Positions 45,326 through 52,910 of a stretch of 64,000 nt of DNA are shown one piece after another. The stretch is from the NCBI GenBank assembly GCA_910578985.1, contig CAJTSF010000004.1:62001-126000 (forward strand), in the 5' to 3' direction. Position numbers and translations under genes: made by a program. This DNA comes from an uncultured Odoribacter sp. Lineage in GTDB: Bacteria > Bacteroidota > Bacteroidia > Bacteroidales > Marinifilaceae. The notes under the pieces are model-generated. The model was not told the DNA's origin, did not search any database, and saw nothing but the letters and a program-made list of their open reading frames with translations. The stretch's first letter is position 1; each line of letters begins with the position of its first letter.

Positions 45326-46354
45326 ATGGAGTTTAAAGCAAGAGATATCGCCGCCTTGTTGCAGGGGCGGGTGGACGGGGATGGGGAAGTGGCGGTGAAC
45401 AACGTATCTAAAATCGAAGAAGGGAAGCCGGGCACGCTGGCTTTTTTGGCAAATCCGAAATATGAGCATTATATTTATACTACGGAGGCTTCCGTAGTGC
45501 TGGTGAACGACAGTTTCAAGCCGTCGCAGGAGGTGCCGTGCACGATGATACGCGTGCCGTCGGCTTACGAGGCGGTGGCGGCGTTGCTGAACATGTACGA
45601 GGAGATGATGCGTCCGAAACCCCAGGGCATCGAGCAGCCCTCTTTTATCGGCGAAGGCGTCGAGATGGGGGAGAATCCCTATGTCGGGGCTTTCGCATAC
45701 ATCGGCAAAGGGGCGAAAATCGGTAACCATGTCAGGATTTATCCCCAGGCGTACATCGGTGAGGGTGTGCGGATCGGCGATCATACGACGGTGTATGCGG
45801 GGGCTAAAATTTATTACGGTTGCGTAGTGGGAAGCCACTGCACGATTCATGCCGGCACGGTCATCGGGGCGGACGGTTTCGGATTCGCGCCGGTAGGGGA
45901 GAATTATAATAAGGTGGCGCAAATCGGGAACGTGGTCATTGAGGACCATGTGGAGATAGGCGCCAACGCCTGCATCGACCGGGCGACCATGGGTTCCACG
46001 CGCATCATGAAAGGGGTGAAGCTGGACAACCTCGTGCAGATTGCGCACAATGTGGTGGTCGGGGAGAATACGGTGATGGCGGCGCAGGTCGGCATTGCCG
46101 GCACCACGAAAATCGGCACGCACTGCATGTTCGGCGGACAGGTCGGCATCGCCGGCCACCTTAAAATCGGCGACCGCACGGTGCTCGCCGCCCAGAGTGG
46201 GGTGACCAACGACATCCCCGACGGCTCCATGTTCATGGGGGCACCCGCTTTTGACGCGGGCAAGTACAGGAAGTGCTACGTTTTGTTCCGGAAGTTCCCG
46301 GAATTGTACGGGCGCCTGTGCGATGTGGAAAAAGAGATCAAATCATTAAAGTAA
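45326..46354 (+). CDS. lpxD: UDP-3-O-acylglucosamine N-acyltransferase
   Basis: The protein has 342 residues. An N-terminal uridine-binding domain (NNVSKIEEGKPGTLAFLANPKY) is followed by a left-handed beta helix of hexapeptide repeats and the active-site region with IGADGFGFAP and IAHNVVVGENTVMAAQVGIAG, which includes the catalytic His of IAHN. It adds the second acyl chain in lipid A synthesis. It is first in the run lpxD-lpxC/fabZ-lpxA, with only six bases before the next gene. Confidence 0.96.
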   Translation: MEFKARDIAALLQGRVDGDGEVAVNNVSKIEEGKPGTLAFLANPKYEHYIYTTEASVVLVNDSFKPSQEVPCTMIRVPSAYEAVAALLNMYEEMMRPKPQGIEQPSFIGEGVEMGENPYVGAFAYIGKGAKIGNHVRIYPQAYIGEGVRIGDHTTVYAGAKIYYGCVVGSHCTIHAGTVIGADGFGFAPVGENYNKVAQIGNVVIEDHVEIGANACIDRATMGSTRIMKGVKLDNLVQIAHNVVVGENTVMAAQVGIAGTTKIGTHCMFGGQVGIAGHLKIGDRTVLAAQSGVTNDIPDGSMFMGAPAFDAGKYRKCYVLFRKFPELYGRLCDVEKEIKSLK

Positions 46355-46360
46355 GATATT

Positions 46361-47767
46361 ATGGCTGTAAAGCAGAATACGTTGAAAGGCGAGTTTTCCC
46401 TGAAAGGGAAAGGCCTGCATACCGGCAAGGAGGTTTGTGCCACGTTTAAGCCGGGCGAAGAGAATACGGGATATGTGATTGTGCGTACCGACCTCGAAGG
46501 AGCGCCGGAAATTCCCGCACTGGCGAAATATGTCGAAATGGCGGACCGCGCCAGCTGTCTGGATAAAGAGGGCATGCGCGTGTACACGCTGGAGCATGCC
46601 ATGTCGGCACTCTACGGCTGCGGGGTGGACAACTGCCGCATCGAACTGGACGGTGAAGAGTTCCCTATCCTGGACGGCAGCGCCCGCCTGTATGCCGAGG
46701 CGATTGCCCGGGTGGGACTGGAAGAACAGACGGCGGACCGCCGCTACTTCGAAGTGAAGAAACGGATGGAATTTTGCAGCGAGGACGGGCAGACGCGCCT
46801 GACTGTGCTCCCGGACGACGAATACACCGTAAATACCGTAGTCTCCTACGACTCCCCCTATCTCAAGATGCAGTACGCCACATTTGCAGAGGGAACCACG
46901 GACTATGCCGCCGAGGTGGCTCCCTGCCGCACTTTTGTCTTCTTGCGCGAGGTGGAAGGGCTGTTGGCAAACGGACTGATCAAGGGAGGGGATTTGAGCA
47001 ATGCCATCGTCATCGTGGACCGCAAGATGGAACAGGCAGAGGCGGACAAACTGGCGGAACTGTTCGGCTATGGGCACATCGAAGTGCGGGAAGGCATCCT
47101 GAACAACCTTGAACTGCACTTCGACAACGAGCCGGCACGCCACAAGATGCTGGACGTCATCGGCGATTTGGCGCTCTGCGGACGCTTCATCAAAGGACGG
47201 GTCATTGCGGAACGCCCCGGGCATAAAGCCAACACGACCATAGCAAAGATGCTCTACAAGGAAATCGTAGCGGAAGAACGCGAGGATGCCTACCCTGCCG
47301 ATTTGGATATCCTGACGGAAACGCCCTTGATGGACATCAACAAGATACGCAGCCTCTTGCCTCACCGTCCGCCCTTTTTGCTGGTGGACAAGATTTTCAG
47401 GCTCTCGGAAAACATGGTCATCGGTGTGAAGAACGTCACCATGAACGAACCGCATTTTGTCGGGCATTTCCCCGAAGAACCGGTCATGCCGGGCGTGCTC
47501 ATGACGGAAGCCATGTCGCAGTGCGGGGGGATCCTTGTGTTGAGCAACGTGCCCGACCCGGAAAACTACTCCACCTATTTCATGAAAATCGATGGAGTGA
47601 AGTTCCGCAACAAAGTCGTGCCGGGGGACACCCTCGTGTTCAAACTGATTCTCACCGCCCCCATCAAACGCGGGGTTGTGCAGATGAAAGGCTATGCTTA
47701 CGTAGGGAAGAAAATCGTGTGCGAAGGAGAATTTATGGCTCAAGTTGCAAAAACTAAAAACTTATAA
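46361..47767 (+). CDS. lpxC/fabZ: Bifunctional UDP-3-O-acyl-GlcNAc deacetylase / 3-hydroxyacyl-ACP dehydratase
   Basis: The 468 residues join two enzymes. Residues 1-310 are LpxC with GKGLHTGKEV, LEHAMSALYGCGVDN, LDGSA and HKMLDVIGDLAL, supplying the zinc ligands and catalytic residues. Residues about 320-468 are FabZ with LLPHRPPFLLVDKI and HFVGHFPEEPVMPGVLMTEA, which holds the catalytic His and Glu. The fusion joins the committed step of lipid A synthesis with a fatty-acid elongation step competing for the same hydroxyacyl-ACP. It is a regular feature of Bacteroidetes. Confidence 0.97.
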   Translation: MAVKQNTLKGEFSLKGKGLHTGKEVCATFKPGEENTGYVIVRTDLEGAPEIPALAKYVEMADRASCLDKEGMRVYTLEHAMSALYGCGVDNCRIELDGEEFPILDGSARLYAEAIARVGLEEQTADRRYFEVKKRMEFCSEDGQTRLTVLPDDEYTVNTVVSYDSPYLKMQYATFAEGTTDYAAEVAPCRTFVFLREVEGLLANGLIKGGDLSNAIVIVDRKMEQAEADKLAELFGYGHIEVREGILNNLELHFDNEPARHKMLDVIGDLALCGRFIKGRVIAERPGHKANTTIAKMLYKEIVAEEREDAYPADLDILTETPLMDINKIRSLLPHRPPFLLVDKIFRLSENMVIGVKNVTMNEPHFVGHFPEEPVMPGVLMTEAMSQCGGILVLSNVPDPENYSTYFMKIDGVKFRNKVVPGDTLVFKLILTAPIKRGVVQMKGYAYVGKKIVCEGEFMAQVAKTKNL

Positions 47768-47776
47768 CTATATTTG
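47744..47776 (+). promoter_or_regulatory. Possible internal promoter for lpxA (GTTG-N21-TATATTTG)
   Basis: TATATTTG at 47769-47776 lies just after the fabZ stop, and GTTG at 47744-47747 stands 21 bases upstream. It would allow lpxA expression independent of the upstream genes. Confidence 0.55.
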
Positions 47777-47827
47777 CGCGCTGAATTTTTCAGAAAATAA
47801 TGTAATAATTGATTAAACAGAGAGCGA

Positions 47828-48622
47828 ATGAAACAACCTTTAGCATACGTCCATCCCGATGCGCAGATTGCGGACAATGTGGTGATCGAGCCTTTCGTGA
47901 CGATAGACAAGAATGTAGTGATTGAGGAAGGCACGCGTATCGGTTCGAATGTGACGATATTGGAAGGCGCGCATATCGGCAAGAATTGCAAGATTTTTCC
48001 GGGGGCAGTGATTGCCGCTGTGCCGCAGGATTTGAAGTTTAAGGGGGAAAAGTCTTTGGTAAGAATCGGAGATAATACCACCATCCGCGAATGTGCCACC
48101 ATTAATCGGGGAACTGCCGCCAAAGGAATCACCGAGGTGGGCAACAACTGCCTGATTATGGCTTATGCCCACATCGCCCATGACTGTTCAGTCGGGAACA
48201 ACTGCATCATCACCAATGCCTGCCAGCTGGCGGGAGAGGTTGTGGTGGAGGACTACGCCATCCTGGGCGGCATGACAGCGGTACACCAGTTCTGCCACAT
48301 CGGGCGCCATGCCATGATACAGGGCGGTTCCCTCATCGGCAAGGACGTGCCCCCTTACGTGAAGGCAGGGCGTCTGCCGTTGGCTTATGCCGGGGTGAAC
48401 TCCATCGGTCTGCGCCGCCGTGGATTTGAAAACGACAAAATCAATGAGATACAGGACATCTACCGTATTCTCTACCAGTCCAAGCTGAACGTGTCGGATG
48501 CCATCTCCCGCATCGAGGCGGAAATGCCGGCATCCCGCGAAAGGGACGAAATCATTCTCTTTGTCCGCAACAGCAAGCGCGGCATCATGAAAGGATATTT
48601 GGGACAAACGAAAGAGGCTTGA
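47828..48622 (+). CDS. lpxA: UDP-N-acetylglucosamine acyltransferase
   Basis: The protein has 264 residues with hexapeptide repeats (IADNVVIEPFVTIDKNVVI), the catalytic His in MAYAHIAHDCSVGNN, and the C-terminal helical domain (RRGFENDKINEIQDIYRILY). It transfers a hydroxyacyl chain to UDP-GlcNAc, the first step of lipid A synthesis. It is 60 bases after lpxC/fabZ and is followed at once by a terminator. Confidence 0.97.
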   Translation: MKQPLAYVHPDAQIADNVVIEPFVTIDKNVVIEEGTRIGSNVTILEGAHIGKNCKIFPGAVIAAVPQDLKFKGEKSLVRIGDNTTIRECATINRGTAAKGITEVGNNCLIMAYAHIAHDCSVGNNCIITNACQLAGEVVVEDYAILGGMTAVHQFCHIGRHAMIQGGSLIGKDVPPYVKAGRLPLAYAGVNSIGLRRRGFENDKINEIQDIYRILYQSKLNVSDAISRIEAEMPASRERDEIILFVRNSKRGIMKGYLGQTKEA

Positions 48623-48640
48623 AAAAGCCTCTTTTTTTTA
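48611..48640 (+). terminator. Terminator at the end of lpxA
   Basis: AAAGAGGCTT (48611-48620) pairs perfectly with AAGCCTCTTT (48625-48634) around GAAA, and a T run follows. The 5' arm lies within the last codons of lpxA. Confidence 0.92.
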
Positions 48641-48649
48641 TTGTTCTTT

Positions 48650-49159
48650 TTACGGAATTTGAATATCCCGCCGGGCAATGCGGATGACCGTCTCCGCGTC
48701 GATGCCCGACTGGATGTAGCGTTCCAGGATATGTTGCGCCATTTCCCCGGCACCGGCGGTCGGCGAAGCCTCCCGGGCAGCCTGATTGATGAGGGTCACC
48801 ACGCTGTCTTTGTACCCGGTTGCCGTTTTCCACGCCTCCTCGCTCAGGTAGAGCTGTTGGGAGAGGTTGTATTCGAACTCCTTGCGTATCTCGTTCAAAA
48901 GCAACAATTGGTACTCTTTCCCGCTCAATGCGGGGTTCAGCGTGCGCGGTATCAGCGAATCGGGCTTCAGCCGCTCAATCAGCAGCACGATGCGTTCGTA
49001 GGCAAGCAGTTTCAGGTTCTCCGACGCCCCGTGCGGCTTTTCCCGCGTGGCGTATTTGTTCACCAAGATTTCTAACAACCCCACCGCTTTGCGGCACAAA
49101 GGATATAAAAGCACCGTGAACAGCACCAAAGGGATCAACAGGTAAAAGATAGCATCCAT
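48650..49159 (-). CDS. Conserved Bacteroidetes membrane-anchored protein
   Basis: The ATG at 49159 gives 169 residues; eight upstream codons are discounted. A single N-terminal membrane segment (DAIFYLLIPLVLFTVLLYPL) is followed by a helical cytoplasmic domain with LLAYERIVLLIERLKP, ISLLLLNEIRKEFEYNLSQQ-type helices, and a C-terminal EMAQHILERYI. I believe it belongs to a DUF seen only in Bacteroidetes (perhaps DUF7935), of unknown function. It converges on lpxA, sharing the terminator region. Confidence 0.72.
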   Translation of the reverse strand: MDAIFYLLIPLVLFTVLLYPLCRKAVGLLEILVNKYATREKPHGASENLKLLAYERIVLLIERLKPDSLIPRTLNPALSGKEYQLLLLNEIRKEFEYNLSQQLYLSEEAWKTATGYKDSVVTLINQAAREASPTAGAGEMAQHILERYIQSGIDAETVIRIARRDIQIP

Positions 49160-49282
49160 CGTGTTTTGTTTTATACCCTGCAAATATAGGGCATATCCTT
49201 CATTCCGGAAATTTTCTCGGAGATATTTTATTTTTCCTGCCTTATTATACGTGAAAATATTTTTTTATATACGGATTTTTCC

Positions 49283-49290
49283 TATCTTTG
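49283..49290 (+). promoter_or_regulatory. -7 box TATCTTTG for tnaA
   Basis: TATCTTTG fits the -7 consensus; transcription would begin near 49297, leaving a leader of about 155 bases before tnaA. A -33 box is not clear in the T-rich upstream run. Confidence 0.6.
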
Positions 49291-49297
49291 CCAACGT

Positions 49298-49375
49298 ATG
49301 GAACATGGAAATAACATACAACCCATCAACGCGCTTTTCCTCAACATCAAAAAGCGTGACGAGTTCGACTTCTGA
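49298..49375 (+). CDS. Possible leader peptide upstream of tnaA
   Basis: A 25-codon frame starts with ATG almost at the predicted transcript start and ends KKRDEFDF then TGA. It contains a hairpin (CGCTTTT at 49332-49338 with AAAAGCG at 49350-49356), and another hairpin begins four bases after its stop. It has no tryptophan codon and does not resemble TnaC of Escherichia coli, so regulation by this peptide is only a hypothesis. Confidence 0.3.
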   Translation: MEHGNNIQPINALFLNIKKRDEFDF

Positions 49376-49379
49376 ACCC

Positions 49380-49398
49380 CGGGCATACCGTGTGCCCG
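49380..49398 (+). promoter_or_regulatory. Leader hairpin before tnaA
   Basis: CGGGCA (49380-49385) pairs with TGCCCG (49393-49398). It has no T run, so it is more likely a structural or coupling element than a terminator. Confidence 0.35.
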
Positions 49399-49451
49399 AC
49401 ATTTCCGGAAATTATTTATCTACTCATAATTGTTCATTTAATACTATCATT

Positions 49452-50831
49452 ATGGAATTACCATTCGCAGAATCGTATCGTATCAAGATGGTGGAAACCA
49501 TCCGTAAAAGCACGCGTGAAGAACGCGAGCAGTGGATCAAAGACGCCAAGTACAACCTCTTTGCCCTGAAGAGCGACCACGTCTTCATCGACCTCCTGAC
49601 CGACTCCGGGACAGGGGCCATGAGCGACAAACAGTGGTCCGCCATGATGCTGGGCGATGAAAGCTACGCCGGCGCGCGTTCCTACTACAACATGAAGAAC
49701 GCCATCAAGGACATCCTGGGCTTCGACTACTTCCTGCCCACCCACCAGGGGCGCGCCGCCGAGAATGTGCTCTACTCCACCATCATCAAGGAAGGGGACA
49801 TCCTGCCGGGCAATTCGCATTTCGACACCACCAAGGGACACATCGAGTTCCGCAAGGCGGTTGCTCTGGACTGCACCATTGATGAAGCCGCCGACACGCA
49901 GCTCGAGATACCCTTCAAGGGCAACCTCGATCCCGCCAAACTGGAAGAGGTGCTGAAAAAATACCCCAAAGAGAAAATCCCCGCTGTCGTCCTCACCGTG
50001 ACCAACAACACGGCAGGCGGACAGCCCGTCTCCATGCAGAACATCCGCGAGGTGTCCGCCCTCTGTAAGAAATACGGCGTCCTGTTGCAGATGGACTCCG
50101 CCCGTTTCGCGGAAAACGCCTACTTCATCAAAGTGCGGGAGAAAGGCTACGAGAACAAGACCATCAAGGAAATCGTGAAAGAGATGTTCTCCTATGCCGA
50201 CATCATGACCATGTCCTCCAAAAAGGACGCCATCGTGAACATGGGCGGTTTCGTCGCTTTCAAGAACGAGGAACTGTGGAAGCGTTGCCAGATGTTCTGC
50301 ATCATGAACGAAGGCTTCATCACTTACGGCGGTATGTCCGGACGCGACATGAACGCCCTGGCGCAGGGGCTCGACGAAGGTACGGAGTTCGACTACCTCG
50401 AAACCCGCATCGGACAGGTGGAATATCTCGGTGCCAAGCTGGATGAATACGGCATTCCCTACCAGCGTCCCGCCGGCGGCCATGCCATTTTCGTGGATGC
50501 CAAGAAGATATTGACGCACGTGCCGAAAGAAGAATTCATCGCGCAGACGTTGGGCGTGGAGCTTTATCTCGAAGCCGGTATCCGCGGCGTTGAAATCGGT
50601 TCCATTTTGGCGGACCGCGATCCCGTCACCCGCGAGAACCGCTACCCGCGTCTGGAGCTGCTGCGCCTCGCCATCCCGCGCCGCACCTACACCAACAACC
50701 ACATGGACGTCATCGCGGCAGCCCTGAAGAACGTCTACGACCGCCGCGAGTCCATCACCCGCGGGTACGTCATCACCAAGGAGTTCCCCATCATGCGGCA
50801 CTTCACCGTGGAACTGGAGAAAGCGAAATAA
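49452..50831 (+). CDS. tnaA: Tryptophanase
   Basis: The ATG at 49452 (MELPFAESYRIKM) matches Bacteroides tryptophanases; the frame is open further up but those codons are leader. The 459-residue PLP enzyme cleaves tryptophan to indole, pyruvate and ammonia. Marks are LLTDSGTGAMSDKQW, PTHQGRAAEN, DSARFAENAYFIK and the PLP lysine region MTMSSKKDAIVNMGG. Tyrosine phenol-lyase is a close relative; DSARFAENAYF and GIRGVEIGSILADRDP favour tryptophanase. A very strong terminator follows. Confidence 0.92.
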   Translation: MELPFAESYRIKMVETIRKSTREEREQWIKDAKYNLFALKSDHVFIDLLTDSGTGAMSDKQWSAMMLGDESYAGARSYYNMKNAIKDILGFDYFLPTHQGRAAENVLYSTIIKEGDILPGNSHFDTTKGHIEFRKAVALDCTIDEAADTQLEIPFKGNLDPAKLEEVLKKYPKEKIPAVVLTVTNNTAGGQPVSMQNIREVSALCKKYGVLLQMDSARFAENAYFIKVREKGYENKTIKEIVKEMFSYADIMTMSSKKDAIVNMGGFVAFKNEELWKRCQMFCIMNEGFITYGGMSGRDMNALAQGLDEGTEFDYLETRIGQVEYLGAKLDEYGIPYQRPAGGHAIFVDAKKILTHVPKEEFIAQTLGVELYLEAGIRGVEIGSILADRDPVTRENRYPRLELLRLAIPRRTYTNNHMDVIAAALKNVYDRRESITRGYVITKEFPIMRHFTVELEKAK

Positions 50832-50856
50832 CCCTTTCCCTTCCCATAAACAGACG

Positions 50857-50894
50857 CACCGACCGGAAACTCCGCTTTCCGGTCGGTGTTTTAT
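50857..50894 (+). terminator. Terminator after tnaA
   Basis: A perfect 13-bp stem (50857-50869 with 50876-50888) with a six-base loop is followed by TTTTATTG. Confidence 0.93.
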
Positions 50895-51096
50895 TGTCTC
50901 CCTGCGCTTTCTTTTCCTTTTTATGGAGTGATATTATAGGCCTTGTTGTTATAATTTATTGAATATGAATACATTCACACTATCGTAACCGCTGTTACGG
51001 TAATGGCCATTACGATAAAAACTTATTGGTATGAGATTTGTTTCTCGTTTTGGTTTTATGCTGAGGAAGTATGTTCGGGTTCTTCCTATGGGTTGT

Positions 51097-51316
51097 CTGG
51101 GGTCTTCCCGGGTGTTTGCTGGGGAGATGCTGGGGATGAACCCTGCATGTACCCTACATACTCCCTATATCATCCCTACTCGCGAATAGGGATGATATAG
51201 GGTATATGCAGGCATGGAGTAGGGTTCACCCCCGGTACCTCCCCGGCAAACACATAGCAAACACCCGGCAAACTCCTATAAAAGGCTTAGGCATATTTTA
51301 GGCATATCATAGGGTG
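51097..51316. repeat. Array of about twenty 11-bp units forming a 142-bp palindrome
   Basis: The stretch divides without slip into 11-bp units. CTGGGG starts at 51097, 51119 and 51130; CCCT at 51141, 51152, 51163 and 51174; AGG at 51188, 51199, 51210 and 51221; GCAAA closes units at 51250, 51261 and 51272; TTAGGCAT recurs at 51287 and 51298. The part 51112-51253 is an inverted repeat centred at 51182.5 with about 55 of 71 pairs matching, including a perfect inner 16-bp stem (51163-51178 with 51187-51202). I do not recognise the element. Confidence 0.8.
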
Positions 51317-51528
51317 TGGTTGCGTTTCCGGCAGGGGGGCAAAAGTGTTTTTCGTGCGTTGGGGGGGCGAGAGGTACTTTAAAGGCATTTATATTGATAA
51401 AGCAATAGGTGTTTCCAACGCTTTGTAGAAATGAATTCTCAAACCTGCTTTTCATCGTAGTAAAATAAAAATTTAGGGTGCAGAGTAAAAATTCTTTGAA
51501 AAATATTTTTCTATATAGAAAAACTTAG

Positions 51529-51536
51529 TACATTTG
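51529..51536 (+). promoter_or_regulatory. -7 box TACATTTG upstream of the zinc-ribbon gene
   Basis: It fits TAnnTTTG and lies 135 bases before the ATG at 51671. No -33 box at 19-21 bases is clear. Confidence 0.4.
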
Positions 51537-51670
51537 ACCCTTAAAATAATTAGAAATGTAAAGTATAAAGAGATTTATTGGCAAGATATACATATGATTT
51601 GATGTATTAAAATATAGGAGGAAGTCGAAAATCCATAATAGAGTAGACGTAACAAAAATCAATTTAAGTT

Positions 51671-51850
51671 ATGCCAGGGTATTATGTAAGATGTCCCCAT
51701 TGCGGTAATGAATCGGAAGGGGATTATGTTAGACGTTGTAACGAGTGTGGGCAAATTTATTGCGACCGGTGTGGTGGTGCCGAATGTCCCAGTTGTGGTG
51801 CATCGTATATACGTGCGACCCAAGTAGGAACGATTCGTCCCAACGACTAA
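51671..51850 (+). CDS. 59-residue zinc-ribbon protein
   Basis: A short frame starting MPGYYVRCPHCGNESEGD contains four CxxC pairs: Cys8/11, Cys23/26, Cys31/34 and Cys39/42. That is enough for two zinc ribbons. The regular spacing and the absence of other cysteines argue strongly for a real protein. A stop lies two codons upstream, so the first ATG is the start. No close family is recognised; small ribbons of this type bind nucleic acid or act as protein adaptors. It lies immediately upstream of the retroelement, with a shared direction, but a functional link is unproven. Confidence 0.65.
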   Translation: MPGYYVRCPHCGNESEGDYVRRCNECGQIYCDRCGGAECPSCGASYIRATQVGTIRPND

Positions 51851-51858
51851 TGAAAAGC

Positions 51859-51941
51859 GAGTGACTAACTGGACTATGTATCTCTATTGACTTAGCATTT
51901 ATTTTTCAAGAATATAGAGGGCTTGGAACTGTTAGTCACTC
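51859..51941. repeat. 11-bp perfect inverted repeat after the zinc-ribbon gene
   Basis: GAGTGACTAAC (51859-51869) and GTTAGTCACTC (51931-51941) are exact inverted copies, 61 bases apart. They begin eight bases after the zinc-ribbon stop and end eight bases before the first stem-loop repeat. They could bound a hairpin or a small insertion. Confidence 0.6.
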
Positions 51942-51948
51942 ATTATTG

Positions 51949-52055
51949 CGGATGTCTGTCCTCTTTGCACTAAACAAGGGGGTGCTGCAGTATGATGGAG
52001 TATGCAAAGGGAGCGAACGGAGTGAAGCGGGTAGGCATACAGAATGAGCCTGCGG
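51949..52055 (+). repeat. DGR-associated direct repeat, copy 1 (before target gene)
   Basis: This matches 52911-53019 at about 85 % with a two-base length difference. Both begin CGGATGTC, share CTCTTTGCACTAA and ACGGAGTGAAGCGG, and end CCTGCGG. In copy 2 the repeat is the 3' flank of the target gene, so copy 1 may be the flank of a lost earlier target. Confidence 0.75.
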
Positions 52056-52116
52056 CTTAGCAAATTTTCTCAAACGATGGGTATGATTTGAAAATGGTTT
52101 AATTAAAGAAAGTGTT

Positions 52117-52902
52117 ATGATGAAGAAGTTATTTTATTTGGTATTGGGTTTAGCCTTGTTTACGGGGTGTAACAAAGATGATGACAAACCTCCTTTTGGG
52201 GAAGTTTTTACTGAAAGCGTATCTGAAGTGAATTTCGATATGGTTTATGTAAAAGGCGGCACTTTTAGCATGGGTGCGACGGCGGAGCAGGGTTCGGATG
52301 TTTATGATGATGAAAAGCCTGTTCACCAAGTTACCTTGTCCGATTATTACATCGGTAAGTATGAGGTGACTCAGGGTTTGTGGAAGGCTGTGATGGGGAG
52401 CAATCCGAGTTATTATAAATCTGGCGACAATTATCCGGTGGAGATGGTAAGTTGGGATGAAGTTCAGGATTTTTTGACGAAGTTGAATGCCTTGACGGGT
52501 AAGCACTATGTTTTGCCTACGGAGGCGCAATGGGAGTATGCCGCCCGTGGCGGAGTGAAGAGCCAGGGTTACAAGTATAGCGGTAGCAATGAGCTTGACG
52601 ATGTGGCTTGGCATAGTGGCAATAGTGGATATGAAACTCATCCCGTCGGCTTGAAGTCTCCGAACGAGTTGGGCATTTACGATATGAGCGGCAATGTGTG
52701 GGAGTGGTGCAGTGACTGGTATGGTGATTACAGCAGTTCCTCCCAAACGAACCCGATAGGTCCCGTAAACGGCTCCACCCGCGTGATTCGCGGCGGCAGT
52801 TGGGGCAACAATGCGGGGAACTGCCGGGTGTCGTATTGGAGCATCAACTCCCCGGACCTCCGCATCAGCATTATAGGGTTCCGGGTTGTGCTGCTTCCTT
52901 GA
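52117..52902 (+). CDS. DGR target: surface lipoprotein with FGE-sulfatase (C-type lectin fold) domain
   Basis: The protein has 261 residues. The lipobox is LFTGC (Cys18), followed by NKDDD, a surface-export signal in Bacteroidetes. Residues about 40-258 form a formylglycine-generating-enzyme-like domain: FDMVYVKGGTFSMGAT, YYIGKYEVTQGLWKAVMG, PVEMVSWDEVQDF, YVLPTEAQWEYAARGG, GIYDMSGNVWEWCSDWY and VIRGGSWGNN. This is the fold of many DGR targets; it serves as a ligand-binding scaffold here rather than an enzyme. The last 44 codons are the VR. Residues changed relative to the template are 221, 224, 230, 234, 240, 242, 243, 245, 248, 250, 251 and 252. The ligand is unknown. Confidence 0.94.
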   Translation: MMKKLFYLVLGLALFTGCNKDDDKPPFGEVFTESVSEVNFDMVYVKGGTFSMGATAEQGSDVYDDEKPVHQVTLSDYYIGKYEVTQGLWKAVMGSNPSYYKSGDNYPVEMVSWDEVQDFLTKLNALTGKHYVLPTEAQWEYAARGGVKSQGYKYSGSNELDDVAWHSGNSGYETHPVGLKSPNELGIYDMSGNVWEWCSDWYGDYSSSSQTNPIGPVNGSTRVIRGGSWGNNAGNCRVSYWSINSPDLRISIIGFRVVLLP

Positions 52903-52903
52903 G
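52768..52903 (+). repeat. DGR variable repeat (VR)
   Basis: This 136-bp segment runs from codon 218 of the target gene through its stop. Aligned without gaps to the TR at 54539-54674 it differs at 14 positions, each an adenine in the TR (changes to G, T and C). The last 33 bases (GGGTTCCGGGTTGTGCTGC onward) are identical and poor in adenine, as expected for the initiation site of homing. Confidence 0.97.
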
Positions 52904-52910
52904 TTCTCCA

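Larger units (their letters stand above)
50895..51670. other. 776-bp gene-free region between tnaA and the zinc-ribbon gene
   Basis: No credible gene is present. A 65-codon open frame at 51003 runs through the repeat array and is an accident. The region holds a 14-bp palindrome (GTAATGGCCATTAC, 51000-51013), the 11-bp array described separately, an AT-rich stretch and a -7 box TACATTTG at 51529-51536 that could serve the zinc-ribbon gene. An AGGAGG at 51616-51621 has no start codon at a useful distance. Confidence 0.6.

Noticed and set aside
49298..49375. TnaC-type leader peptide
   Set aside because: No Trp codon and no likeness to TnaC; kept only as a low-confidence leader frame.
49305..49451. 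N-terminal extension of tnaA from ATG 49305
   Set aside because: Tryptophanases of Bacteroides start MELPFAES; the extra 49 codons have no similarity and coincide with the structured leader.
51003..51200. 65-codon open frame in the tnaA-DGR gap
   Set aside because: It runs into the 11-bp array, has no start signals and a composition unlike the genes nearby.
51097..51316. CRISPR array or integron attC site
   Set aside because: Units are 11 bp without unique spacers, no cas or integrase genes are near, and attC core features are not seen.
52117..52902. Active formylglycine-generating enzyme
   Set aside because: Its end is a DGR VR and no sulfatase is near; the fold is used as a binding scaffold. 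The catalytic cysteine pair of true enzymes is not evident.
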